A stretch of 14,629 nucleotides of DNA, from NCBI GenBank assembly GCA_036395835.1, contig DASWCW010000059.1, positions 1 through 14,629 on the forward strand. The letters are read 5' to 3'. Under the pieces are notes generated by a model. The model was given only the letters and a program-made list of their open reading frames with translations, had not been told where the DNA came from and made no database searches. The number at the start of each line of letters is the position of its first letter. Position 1 is the stretch's first letter. The position numbers and the translations under genes were made by a program. Origin of the DNA: AP-16 sp036395835. Lineage in GTDB: Bacteria > Pseudomonadota > Alphaproteobacteria > Rhizobiales > Xanthobacteraceae. Positions 7,045-13,795 of this stretch are shown piece by piece.

Positions 7045-7443
7045 ATGGCTCTGAACGATCCGCTCGGCGATCTGATCGCCCGCATCCGCAACGCGCAGAT
7101 GCGCAACAAGTCCAAAGTGTCGACCCCCGGATCGACGCTGCGCGCACGCGTGCTCGACGTGCTCAAGAGCGAAGGCTACATCCGCGGCTATTCCACGGTG
7201 GAATACGACAACGGTCGCACCGAGTTCGACATCGAGCTGAAATATTTCGACGGCGAGCCGGTGATCCGCGAGATCGCCCGGGTGTCGAAGCCGGGGCGAC
7301 GGGTCTATGCCTCGGTCAAGACCCTGCCGCGCATCAACAACGGGCTCGGCGTGTCGATCCTGTCGACGCCCAAGGGCGTCATGGCCGACCACGAGGCGCG
7401 CGATCAGAACGTCGGAGGGGAAATCCTGTGCACGGTGTTCTGA
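7045..7443 (+). CDS. rpsH: 30S ribosomal protein S8
   Basis: The 132-residue product begins MALNDPLGDLIARIRNAQ and ends GVSILSTPKGVMADHEARDQ followed by GGEILCTVF, which carries the S8 signature for binding 16S helix 21. S8 is a primary 30S assembly protein and the known translational repressor of the spc operon in E. coli. A very strong Shine-Dalgarno, AGGAGGAG at 7031-7038, lies 6 bp before the ATG and overlaps the rpsN stop. Nothing in the protein departs from the Rhizobiales form. Confidence 0.98.
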   Translation: MALNDPLGDLIARIRNAQMRNKSKVSTPGSTLRARVLDVLKSEGYIRGYSTVEYDNGRTEFDIELKYFDGEPVIREIARVSKPGRRVYASVKTLPRINNGLGVSILSTPKGVMADHEARDQNVGGEILCTVF

Positions 7444-7464
7444 CCGGGAAAGCGAAGAGAAGCC

Positions 7465-7998
7465 ATGTCTCGCATCGGTAAGAAGGCGGTCGCGGTGCCG
7501 CAAGGCGTGACCGCCAGCGTCGAGGGCCAGACGGTCAAGGTGAAGGGGCCGAAGGGCGCGCTCGAGGTCGTGCTGCACGACGATATCGTGCCGAAAATGG
7601 AGGCCGGCGGCGTCGTGGTGGCGCCGCGGTTCGAGACCAATCGTGCACGGGCCATGTGGGGCCTGTCGCGCTCCCTGGTCAACAATCTGGTCGCCGGCGT
7701 GACCAAGGGCTTCGAGCAGCGATTGGAGATCACCGGCGTCGGCTATCGTGCGGCGGTGCAGGGCAAGAACCTGCAGCTTTCGCTCGGTTACAGCCACGAC
7801 GTCGCCTATCCGATCCCCGACGGCATCGCGATCGTGACGCCGCGGCCGACCGAGATCGTGGTCAGCGGCATCGACCGGCAGAAGGTCGGACAGGTCGCGG
7901 CCGAGATCCGCGCGTTCCGGCCGCCCGAGCCGTACAAGGGCAAGGGCGTCAAATACGCGGGCGAGTACATCTTCCGCAAGGAAGGCAAGAAGAAGTGA
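7465..7998 (+). CDS. rplF: 50S ribosomal protein L6
   Basis: The 177-residue product begins MSRIGKKAVAVPQGVTASVEGQTVKVKGPKG. It contains the duplicated L6 fold, with RAMWGLSRSLVNNLVAGVTKGF in the first half and the signature PEPYKGKGVKYAGEYIFRKEGKKK at the C-terminus. L6 binds near the sarcin-ricin loop and L7/L12 stalk base, where elongation factors dock. The purine-rich GAAGAGAAG (7453-7461) serves as a modest ribosome-binding site. rplR follows after 13 bp. Confidence 0.98.
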   Translation: MSRIGKKAVAVPQGVTASVEGQTVKVKGPKGALEVVLHDDIVPKMEAGGVVVAPRFETNRARAMWGLSRSLVNNLVAGVTKGFEQRLEITGVGYRAAVQGKNLQLSLGYSHDVAYPIPDGIAIVTPRPTEIVVSGIDRQKVGQVAAEIRAFRPPEPYKGKGVKYAGEYIFRKEGKKK

Positions 7999-8011
7999 TC
8001 GGGAGCTGTTG

Positions 8012-8374
8012 ATGGCGCAGGATCGCAAGGCGGTCGGCCGGCGCGAGGCGCGCGTGCGACGGGCCGTCAAGTTTGCGGCGGGTTCGAGGGTGCGGCTTTG
8101 CGTCCACCGCTCGTCGAAGCACATCTATGCGCAGGTCATCGACGACGGCAAAGGCGAGACGCTCGCGGCCGCATCTTCGCTGGAAAAGCCGATGCGGGAC
8201 GGGCTGAAGACCGGAGCCGATATCGCTGCCGCCAAGGCGGTGGGCAAGCTCGTTGCCGAGCGCGCGCTCGCCAAGGGCATCAAGGAAGTCGTGTTCGATC
8301 GCGGCCGGTACTTGTTTCACGGACGCGTCAAGGCGCTGGCCGACGCCGCCCGCGAGGGCGGATTGAGCTTCTAG
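8012..8374 (+). CDS. rplR: 50S ribosomal protein L18
   Basis: The 120-residue product begins MAQDRKAVGRREARVRRAVKF and contains RLCVHRSSKHIYAQVIDD and AAKAVGKLVAERALAKGI followed by VVFDRGRYLFHGRVKALADAAREGGLSF. These are the canonical L18 blocks that bind 5S rRNA. A TTG one codon upstream (8009) is in frame, but ATG at 8012 with GGGAG at 8001-8005 is the better start. The TAG stop lies in a short hairpin (8370-8382). A 43-bp gap precedes rpsE. Confidence 0.97.
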   Translation: MAQDRKAVGRREARVRRAVKFAAGSRVRLCVHRSSKHIYAQVIDDGKGETLAAASSLEKPMRDGLKTGADIAAAKAVGKLVAERALAKGIKEVVFDRGRYLFHGRVKALADAAREGGLSF

Positions 8375-8382
8375 AATCTAGA
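8370..8382 (+). promoter_or_regulatory. Short hairpin / TCTAGA repeat at the rplR stop
   Basis: Two TCTAGA words (8370-8375 and 8377-8382) are separated by one A. In RNA the sequence can fold as TCTAG–AAT–CTAGA, a 5-bp stem that contains the rplR TAG stop (8372-8374). The AT-rich words stand out in a GC-rich cluster, since CTAG tetranucleotides are generally rare in proteobacterial genomes. The stem is weak and may have no role. Confidence 0.25.
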
Positions 8383-8417
8383 TTGCGGGCGAAGGACCCG
8401 AACCAGGATGAAACAGC

Positions 8418-8966
8418 ATGGCACGTGAACGCGAGCGGGAAGACCGCGACAGCGAGTTCGTCGACAAGCTCGTGCACATCAACCGCGTGGCCAAGGTGGT
8501 CAAGGGCGGCCGGCGCTTCGGATTTGCGGCGCTCGTGGTCGTCGGCGACCAGAAGGGCCGCGTCGGCTACGGCCACGGCAAGGCGCGCGAGGTGCCGGAG
8601 GCGATCCGCAAGGCGACCGATGCGGCCAAGCGCCGCCTCACCCGCGTGCCGCTGCGCGAGGGCCGCACCCTACATCACGACGTGCTCGGGCGTCACGGCG
8701 CGGGCAAGGTCTTGCTGCGCGCCGCCCCGCCCGGCACCGGCATCATCGCCGGCGGCCCGATGCGCGCGGTGTTCGAGACGCTCGGGATGCAGGACGTGGT
8801 GGCGAAATCGATCGGATCTTCCAATCCGTACAACATGGTGCGCGCGACCTTCGACGCGCTCAAGAGGCAGGACAGCCCGCGCTCGGTTGCGGCACGGCGC
8901 AATCTGAAGGTCTCGGCCCTGCAGGCGCGTCGCCGGGACGGCGGTGCCGACGCGGCGGCGGACTAG
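8418..8966 (+). CDS. rpsE: 30S ribosomal protein S5
   Basis: The 182-residue product begins MAREREREDRDSEFVDKLVHINRVAKVVKGG. It has the S5 double-stranded-RNA-binding motif (VVKGGRRFGFAALVVVGDQKGRVGYGHGKA, about residues 27-56) and the C-terminal domain with APPGTGIIAGGPMRAVFE and GSSNPYNMVRATFDAL. S5 lies at the mRNA entry channel and influences decoding accuracy with S4. The acidic/basic N-terminal extension is usual for alphaproteobacteria. AGGAT at 8405-8409 is the likely Shine-Dalgarno. An ATG at 8408 is out of frame. Confidence 0.98.
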   Translation: MAREREREDRDSEFVDKLVHINRVAKVVKGGRRFGFAALVVVGDQKGRVGYGHGKAREVPEAIRKATDAAKRRLTRVPLREGRTLHHDVLGRHGAGKVLLRAAPPGTGIIAGGPMRAVFETLGMQDVVAKSIGSSNPYNMVRATFDALKRQDSPRSVAARRNLKVSALQARRRDGGADAAAD

Positions 8967-8996
8967 GGCGAGCGCGGCAGGCGCCGGGAGCACGGC

Positions 8997-9191
8997 ATGG
9001 CCAGTGGAACGAAGATCAAGGTGCGGCAGGTCGGAAGCCCCTCCCGCCGCAAGTACGACCAACGCCAGACCCTGATCGGGCTCGGGCTCAACCGGATGGA
9101 TCGGGTATCGGAGCTGCCCGACACGGCGGAGACCCGCGGCATGATCGCCAAGGTCCAGCATCTGGTGCGGGTGGAAGGAGAGGAGCGATGA
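8997..9191 (+). CDS. rpmD: 50S ribosomal protein L30
   Basis: The 64-residue product begins MASGTKIKVRQVGSPSRRKYDQRQTLIGLGLNRM and ends MIAKVQHLVRVEGEER. It has the L30 pattern of a beta strand, the QRQTLIGLGL motif, and PDTAETRGMIAKV. L30 is a small peripheral 50S protein absent from some bacteria. GGGAG at 8986-8990 precedes the ATG by 6 bp. The TGA overlaps the rplO ATG as ATGA, and its last codons hold the rplO Shine-Dalgarno. Confidence 0.96.
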   Translation: MASGTKIKVRQVGSPSRRKYDQRQTLIGLGLNRMDRVSELPDTAETRGMIAKVQHLVRVEGEER

Positions 9192-9676
9192 AGCTGAGCG
9201 AGCTGCGCGACAATCCCGGCGCGCGCAAGGCCGGGCGCCGCATCGGCCGCGGCATCGGCTCCGGCAAGGGCAAGACCGGTGGGCGCGGCGTCAAGGGCCA
9301 GAAGGCGCGTTCCGGCGTTGCCATCAAGGGCTTCGAAGGCGGGCAAATGCCGCTGCATCGGCGGCTGCCCAAGCGCGGGTTCAACAACATTTTCCGCAAG
9401 CGCTTCAACGAGGTGAGCCTCGGTCGGGTCCAGCAGGCGATCGACGCGGGCCGGCTCGATCCCGCGGCTCGGGTCGACGTCGAGGCGCTGGTGAAGGCGG
9501 GCGTGCTGCGCCGGGCAAGGGACGGGGTGCGGCTTCTCGGCGGGGGCGAGCTCAGCGCCAAGCTTGCCTTCGCGGTCGCCGGAGCTTCGAAATCCGCGGT
9601 CGCGGCCGTCGAAAAGGCCGGCGGCTCGGTCACGGTGCTGGCGCCAAAACCGCAGACGGGCGAAACCGCCGCCTGA
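9188..9676 (+). CDS. rplO: 50S ribosomal protein L15
   Basis: The 162-residue product begins MKLSELRDNPGARKAGRRIGRGIGSGKGKTGGRG, the Gly/Arg/Lys-rich N-terminal L15 extension that threads into 23S rRNA. The globular segment GFEGGQMPLHRRLPKRGFNN follows, then a C-terminal domain. L15 is a late 50S assembly protein. A strong Shine-Dalgarno (AAGGAGAGGAG, 9175-9185) inside rpmD plus the 4-bp ATGA overlap indicate coupled translation. The 66-bp gap to secY contains a structured AT-rich island, annotated separately. Confidence 0.97.
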   Translation: MKLSELRDNPGARKAGRRIGRGIGSGKGKTGGRGVKGQKARSGVAIKGFEGGQMPLHRRLPKRGFNNIFRKRFNEVSLGRVQQAIDAGRLDPAARVDVEALVKAGVLRRARDGVRLLGGGELSAKLAFAVAGASKSAVAAVEKAGGSVTVLAPKPQTGETAA

Positions 9677-9698
9677 GCCCTATATAGGCCTCGCGGCG
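9667..9698 (+). promoter_or_regulatory. Structured rplO–secY junction with CCTATATAGG palindrome
   Basis: The 10-bp palindrome CCTATATAGG (9679-9688) contains CTATAT (9680-9685), which resembles an alphaproteobacterial -10 element, but no TTGAC-like -35 lies 16-18 bp upstream. In RNA the region can form a longer stem: CGCCGC (9667-9672) pairs with GCGGCG (9693-9698), GAG (9675-9677) with CTC (9690-9692), and CC (9678-9679) with GG (9687-9688). It is closed by an AT loop and has small bulges. The rplO TGA (9674-9676) lies inside. Either an extra promoter for secY or a junction hairpin is possible. Confidence 0.3.
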
Positions 9699-9742
9699 CG
9701 CGACCCTGTGCGAAGGGCGCGGCGGAGAAGGAAAGCTGACGC

Positions 9743-11074
9743 ATGGTCTCTGCAGCGGAACAATTGGCGGCCAACCTGAATTTTTCGGCGCTCGCCAAGG
9801 CCGAGGAACTCAAGAAACGCATCTGGTTCACGCTCGGCGCGCTGCTCGTCTATCGCCTGGGAACCTACATTCCGCTGCCGGGCATCGATCCCTCCGCCTG
9901 GGACCAGATCTTCCGCAGCCAGGCCGGCGGCATTCTCGGCATGTTCAACATGTTCTCGGGCGGCGGCATCCACCGGATGGCGATCTTCGCCCTGAACATC
10001 ATGCCGTACATCTCGGCATCCATCATCCTCCAGCTGATGACGACGGTGTCATCGACCCTTGAGCAGCTCAAGAAGGAGGGCGAGCAGGGCCGCAAAGTCA
10101 TCAATCAATACACGCGGTATCTCACCGTCGTGCTCGCCGCGTTCCAGGCCTACGGCATCGCGCTCGGGCTCGAGGGCGCGGGCAGCGTCGTCGCCGATCC
10201 CGGCTGGTTCTTCCGCATCTCGACGGTGATCACGCTGACCGGCGGGACCATCTTCCTGATGTGGCTCGGCGAGCAGATCACCGCGCGCGGCATCGGCAAC
10301 GGCATTTCGCTGATCATCCTGTCCGGAATCGTGGCGCAGCTGCCTTCGGCCATCGCCGGCACGCTCGAGCTCGGACGCCAGGGCGCGCTGTCGACCGGCG
10401 TGATCCTCGGCGTGATCGTGATGGCGGTGGCGGTCATCGCGTTCATCGTGTTCATGGAGCGCGCGCAGCGCCGGCTGCTGATTCAATACCCGAAGCGGCA
10501 AGTCGGGAACCAGATGTTCGAGGGGCAGTCCTCGCACCTGCCGCTCAAGCTCAACACCTCGGGGGTGATTCCGCCGATCTTCGCGTCCTCGCTGCTGCTG
10601 TTGCCGACGACGGTCGCCAATTTCAATACCGGCAAGGGGCCGGAATGGCTGAACATCATCACCACCGAGCTCGGTCACGGCCGGCCGGCGTTCATGGCGC
10701 TCTATATCGCGCTGATCGTGTTCTTCGCGTTCTTCTATACGGCGGTGGTGTTCAATCCGACCGACACTGCCGAGAACCTCAAGAAGCACGGCGGCTTCAT
10801 TCCCGGCATCCGGCCCGGCGAGCGGACCGCCGAGTACATCGATTACGTGCTCACCCGCATCACCGTCGTGGGCGCCGCGTATCTGGCGCTGGTGTGTTGG
10901 ATCCCGGAGATGCTGATCACCTACCTGGCCGTTCCGTTCTATTTCGGCGGCACCTCGTTGCTGATCGTGGTCAGCGTCACGATGGATACGGTCGCGCAGA
11001 TCCAGGGCTATCTGCTGGCGCATCAATACGAAGGCTTGATCAAGCGCTCCAAGCTGCGGGGCCGCCGCCGATGA
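9743..11074 (+). CDS. secY: Preprotein translocase subunit SecY
   Basis: The 443-residue product is the channel subunit of the SecYEG translocon in the inner membrane. It starts MVSAAEQLAANLNFSALAKAEELK and shows ten hydrophobic segments, the first at about residues 27-45. Signatures are MFNMFSGGGIHRMAIFALNIMPYI (plug and TM2 region), GIGNGISLII (183-192), and the cytosolic loop RPGE with Arg357, equivalent to the functionally important E. coli Arg357. The Shine-Dalgarno AAGGAA at 9728-9733 fits the ATG. Co-expression with ribosomal proteins is conserved. The stop overlaps adk as ATGA. The usual downstream rpmJ of gammaproteobacteria is absent. Confidence 0.99.
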   Translation: MVSAAEQLAANLNFSALAKAEELKKRIWFTLGALLVYRLGTYIPLPGIDPSAWDQIFRSQAGGILGMFNMFSGGGIHRMAIFALNIMPYISASIILQLMTTVSSTLEQLKKEGEQGRKVINQYTRYLTVVLAAFQAYGIALGLEGAGSVVADPGWFFRISTVITLTGGTIFLMWLGEQITARGIGNGISLIILSGIVAQLPSAIAGTLELGRQGALSTGVILGVIVMAVAVIAFIVFMERAQRRLLIQYPKRQVGNQMFEGQSSHLPLKLNTSGVIPPIFASSLLLLPTTVANFNTGKGPEWLNIITTELGHGRPAFMALYIALIVFFAFFYTAVVFNPTDTAENLKKHGGFIPGIRPGERTAEYIDYVLTRITVVGAAYLALVCWIPEMLITYLAVPFYFGGTSLLIVVSVTMDTVAQIQGYLLAHQYEGLIKRSKLRGRRR

Positions 11075-11673
11075 GGCTGATCCTGCTCGGGCCCCCCGGC
11101 GCCGGGAAGGGTACCCAGGCACAGCGCCTGGTGGAGAAGCACGGCATCGTGCAGCTCTCGACCGGCGACATGTTGCGCGCCGCCGTGCGTGCCGGCACGC
11201 CGGTCGGGCGCAAGGCCAAGGACATCATGGCGCGCGGCGATCTGGTGCCGGACGAGGTGGTGGTCGGCATCGTTTCCGACCGGATCGACCAGCCGGACGC
11301 CAGGAACGGCTTCATCCTCGACGGGTTCCCGCGCACGGTTCCGCAGGCCGAGGCGCTCGAGCGCATGCTGGCGGGCAAAAAATTGAAGCTCGATGCCGTG
11401 ATCGAGATCCGGGTGGACGAAAAGGCGCTGCTCGACCGCATCGTGACGCGAATCGCGCAGATGGAGGCACGGGGCGAGAAGGTGCGCCCGGACGACAATC
11501 CGGAGGCGCTCAAGACGCGTCTTCACGCCTACCGCGTGCAGACGGCGCCTTTACTCGACTATTACGGGAAAAAAGGCCTGCTCCGGCGCGTCGACGGCAT
11601 GGATTCGATCGACGCCGTCACGGCGGCGATCGATCGGGCGTTGGGGGTGAAAATCGCGGCGGGTGGAGGTTGA
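11071..11673 (+). CDS. adk: Adenylate kinase, short-LID type
   Basis: The 200-residue product catalyses ATP + AMP to 2 ADP in the cytoplasm. The P-loop GPPGAGKG is at residues 7-14. The NMP-binding region includes QLSTGDMLRAAV (28-39) and DGFPRT (84-89), and the conserved DDNPEALKTRL lies near 141-151. Between Arg123 and that motif only about 15 residues remain where long-form bacterial Adk has a roughly 35-40 residue LID, and no zinc cysteines are present. Short-LID forms are known in Rhizobiales, so this is probably not a deletion artefact. The start overlaps secY by 4 bp, and the stop TGA overlaps a candidate -35 box for rpsM. Confidence 0.97.
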   Translation: MRLILLGPPGAGKGTQAQRLVEKHGIVQLSTGDMLRAAVRAGTPVGRKAKDIMARGDLVPDEVVVGIVSDRIDQPDARNGFILDGFPRTVPQAEALERMLAGKKLKLDAVIEIRVDEKALLDRIVTRIAQMEARGEKVRPDDNPEALKTRLHAYRVQTAPLLDYYGKKGLLRRVDGMDSIDAVTAAIDRALGVKIAAGGG

Positions 11674-11699
11674 CGAAAGCACGGGAAATCCAGTATTTA
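11670..11699 (+). promoter_or_regulatory. Candidate sigma-70 type promoter of the alpha block (rpsM-rplQ)
   Basis: TTGACG (11670-11675) matches the alphaproteobacterial -35 consensus and overlaps the adk stop. An AT-rich TATTTA lies at 11694-11699 with an 18-bp spacer; an alternative -10 alignment one or two bases earlier is also possible. The AT-rich patch stands out locally, and the long untranslated stretch before rpsM suits a separate transcript. The -10 match is mediocre, so this is a candidate only. Confidence 0.45.
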
Positions 11700-11724
11700 G
11701 CCGCATCCGTTTGGCAAGAGCTCA

Positions 11725-11766
11725 ACCGACGACGCCGCCTCCCCGCAAGGAGGGGGCAGCGTCGGT
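11725..11766 (+). promoter_or_regulatory. Strong hairpin in the rpsM leader
   Basis: CGACGC (11730-11735) pairs with GCGTCG (11759-11764). Inside it, GCC(T)CC on the left pairs with the GGAGG/GGGGC run on the right around a CCGCAA-type loop. An alternative outer register pairs ACCGAC (11725-11730) with GTCGGT (11761-11766). It sits about 65 bases before the rpsM GTG and about 30 bases after the candidate promoter. No T-tract follows. It may be a 5'-leader control element, or a member of the CCTCCCCGCAAGG-like palindromes that can be dispersed in GC-rich genomes. Confidence 0.4.
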
Positions 11767-11817
11767 ACGGCGTTATGTCGTTTCCGCCTCGAACACAGCC
11801 GGCAAACGCCCGGCGAC

Positions 11818-11822
11818 AGGAG
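11818..11822 (+). promoter_or_regulatory. Shine-Dalgarno deciding the rpsM GTG start
   Basis: AGGAG lies 8 bases before the GTG at 11831, a good spacing. It supports that GTG as the S13 start over upstream in-frame ATG or GTG codons, whose translations bear no resemblance to S13. Confidence 0.7.
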
Positions 11823-11830
11823 CGAAAATC

Positions 11831-12199
<369 letters not shown>

Positions 12200-12274
12200 C
12201 AGCGAGACAAGTCGGGGCTGAAGAGTTGCAGCGGCGCGGGCTCATGCAGCCGAGCCGCGAAAGGATCGAGCATC

Positions 12275-12667
12275 ATGGGTAAGGAAGCCACTGCCCGCGT
12301 CCGTCGGCGCGAACGCAAGAACATCGCCTCGGGCGTCGCGCACGTGAATGCGTCGTTCAACAACACGATGATCACCATCACCGATGCTCAGGGCAATACG
12401 ATCGCCTGGTCCTCGGCGGGAACGAAAGGGTTCAAGGGCTCGCGCAAATCGACGCCGTTCGCGGCTCAGGTTGCGGCCGAGGACGCCGCCCAGAAGGCGA
12501 TGGAACATGGCATGCGCACCCTCGAGGTCGAGGTCGCGGGGCCCGGATCGGGCCGCGAATCGGCCCTGCGGGCATTGCAGGCTGCGGGGTTCACCATTAC
12601 TTCCATTCGCGACGTTACCCCGATCCCGCACAACGGCTGCCGGCCGCGCAAGCGCCGGCGCGTGTGA
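12275..12667 (+). CDS. rpsK: 30S ribosomal protein S11
   Basis: The 130-residue product begins MGKEATARVRRRERKNIASGVAHVNASFNNTMITITD and ends with the invariant DVTPIPHNGCRPRKRRRV. S11 lies in the 30S platform near the mRNA exit channel and the Shine-Dalgarno helix. It follows rpsM after 75 bp. The upstream region shows GAAAGGATCG (12259-12268) as a likely Shine-Dalgarno. In E. coli rpsD comes next and regulates the operon; here the next gene is rpoA directly. The last codons form a strong hairpin, annotated separately. Confidence 0.98.
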   Translation: MGKEATARVRRRERKNIASGVAHVNASFNNTMITITDAQGNTIAWSSAGTKGFKGSRKSTPFAAQVAAEDAAQKAMEHGMRTLEVEVAGPGSGRESALRALQAAGFTITSIRDVTPIPHNGCRPRKRRRV

Positions 12668-12673
12668 TTTTTT
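12639..12673 (+). promoter_or_regulatory. GCAA-tetraloop hairpin at the end of rpsK with trailing T6
   Basis: GCCGGC (12639-12644) pairs with GCCGGC (12654-12659), and after a one-base bulge GC pairs with GC around the tetraloop GCAA (12648-12651). A run of six T follows at 12668-12673, straight after the rpsK stop. Eight bases separate the stem from the T-run, so this is not a textbook terminator. A partial attenuator between rpsK and rpoA is possible. The hairpin bases also encode conserved S11 residues, which constrains them independently. Confidence 0.35.
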
Positions 12674-12778
12674 GTCCGGCGGACGCCTCGAGCGATCCGC
12701 TGCCGCCGCATGATACCCACGGGGCGGAGTGGGATGCGCCGGTCTCCGAGCCGCGCCGCTCAACGCGATGGTGAAAAC
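12668..12778 (+). other. rpsK–rpoA spacer where rpsD lies in gammaproteobacteria
   Basis: This 111-bp non-coding gap begins with T6 and a small GTCC–GGC–GGAC inverted repeat (12674-12684). No rpsD remnant is visible; the in-frame extension of rpoA back to 12710 translates to an unconserved, Arg/Ser-rich peptide. I see no convincing promoter. The end (12770-12774, GGTGA) serves as the probable rpoA ribosome-binding site. Confidence 0.5.
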
Positions 12779-13795
12779 GTGATTCAGAAGAACTGGCAGG
12801 AACTGATCAGGCCCGAAAAGCTCCATATCAGCCTCGGCGCCGATCCGAAACGATCCGCCACCGTGGTGGCCGAGCCGCTCGAGCGCGGCTTCGGGCTCAC
12901 GCTGGGCAATGCGCTGCGGCGCATTCTGTTGTCCTCGCTGCAGGGGGCCGCGGTGCAGTCGGTGCATATCGACGGCGTGCTGCACGAATTCTCGTCGATC
13001 CCCGGCGTGCGCGAGGACGTGACCGACATCGTGCTCAACATCAAGGACATCGCCATCAAGATGCAGGGCGACGGCCCCAAGCGCATGGTGGTGAAGAAAC
13101 AGGGGCCGGGCCAGGTCACGGCCGGGGACATCCAGACGGTCGGCGACATCGGCATCCTCAACCCGGATCTGGTGCTGTGCACGCTCGACGACGGCGCCGA
13201 GATCCGCATGGAGTTCACGATCAATACCGGGAAGGGCTATGTGGCCTCCGAACGCAACCGGCCCGAGGATGCGCCGATCGGTCTCATCCCGATCGACAGC
13301 CTCTACTCGCCGGTCCGCAAGGTCTCCTACAAGGTCGAGAACACCCGCGAGGGCCAGATCCTCGATTATGACAAGCTGACGCTCTCGATCGAGACCAACG
13401 GCTCGATCACTCCGGAGGATTCGCTCGCCTATGCGGCGCGCATCCTGCAGGACCAGCTCAACGTGTTCGTCAATTTCGAGGAGCCCAAGCGCGAAGCCGC
13501 GGCGGAAGCCATTCCGGACCTCGCCTTCAACCCGGCGTTCCTCAAGAAGGTCGACGAGCTCGAGCTCTCGGTGCGCTCGGCCAATTGTCTCAAGAACGAC
13601 AACATCGTCTACATCGGCGACCTGGTGCAGAAGACCGAGGCCGAGATGCTGCGCACGCCGAACTTCGGCCGCAAGTCGCTCAACGAGATCAAGGAAGTGC
13701 TGGCGCAGATGGGCCTGCATCTCGGAATGGAAGTCCCGGGCTGGCCGCCGGAGAACATCGACGAGCTCGCCAAGCGCTTCGAGGATCATTACTGA
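12779..13795 (+). CDS. rpoA: DNA-directed RNA polymerase subunit alpha
   Basis: The 338-residue product is read from GTG as (M)IQKNWQELIRPEKL, the normal alphaproteobacterial start. Upstream in-frame ATGs (12710 onward) add unconserved sequence. The N-terminal dimerisation domain has GFGLTLGNALRRILLSSL (37-54) and SSIPGVREDVTDI. The C-terminal DNA-binding domain has LSVRSANCLKND, with Arg266 equivalent to E. coli Arg265 (UP-element and activator contact), and EMLRTPNFGRKSLNEIKE (289-306). The alpha dimer nucleates core RNA polymerase assembly. The ribosome-binding site is weak (GGTGA, 12770-12774). The stop codon shares one base with rplQ. Confidence 0.98.
   Translation: MIQKNWQELIRPEKLHISLGADPKRSATVVAEPLERGFGLTLGNALRRILLSSLQGAAVQSVHIDGVLHEFSSIPGVREDVTDIVLNIKDIAIKMQGDGPKRMVVKKQGPGQVTAGDIQTVGDIGILNPDLVLCTLDDGAEIRMEFTINTGKGYVASERNRPEDAPIGLIPIDSLYSPVRKVSYKVENTREGQILDYDKLTLSIETNGSITPEDSLAYAARILQDQLNVFVNFEEPKREAAAEAIPDLAFNPAFLKKVDELELSVRSANCLKNDNIVYIGDLVQKTEAEMLRTPNFGRKSLNEIKEVLAQMGLHLGMEVPGWPPENIDELAKRFEDHY

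Noticed and set aside
7015..8124. A 369-residue minus-strand open frame opposite rpsH, rplF and rplR
   Set aside because: It has the same antisense codon-bias artefact, with no motif or ribosome-binding site support.
10261..11070. An upstream extension of the adk frame through secY
   Set aside because: The extra residues are an out-of-frame reading of secY. The ATG at 11071 gives the canonical MRLILLGPPGAGKG start.
11663..11830. An N-terminal extension of S13, suggesting a fusion or larger protein
   Set aside because: The extended peptide is unlike S13, spans the hairpin region, and ends at a GTG with a good AGGAG. It is untranslated leader.
12710..12778. A 23-residue N-terminal extension of RpoA
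   Set aside because: It is not conserved in the family. The GTG at 12779 yields the standard alphaproteobacterial RpoA start.
12242..13789. A 515-residue open frame on the minus strand opposite rpsK and rpoA
   Set aside because: It is a shadow of codon bias in GC-rich DNA. The product is low-complexity (rich in R, L, D, A, H), resembles no known family, and lies entirely opposite two unmistakable conserved genes.
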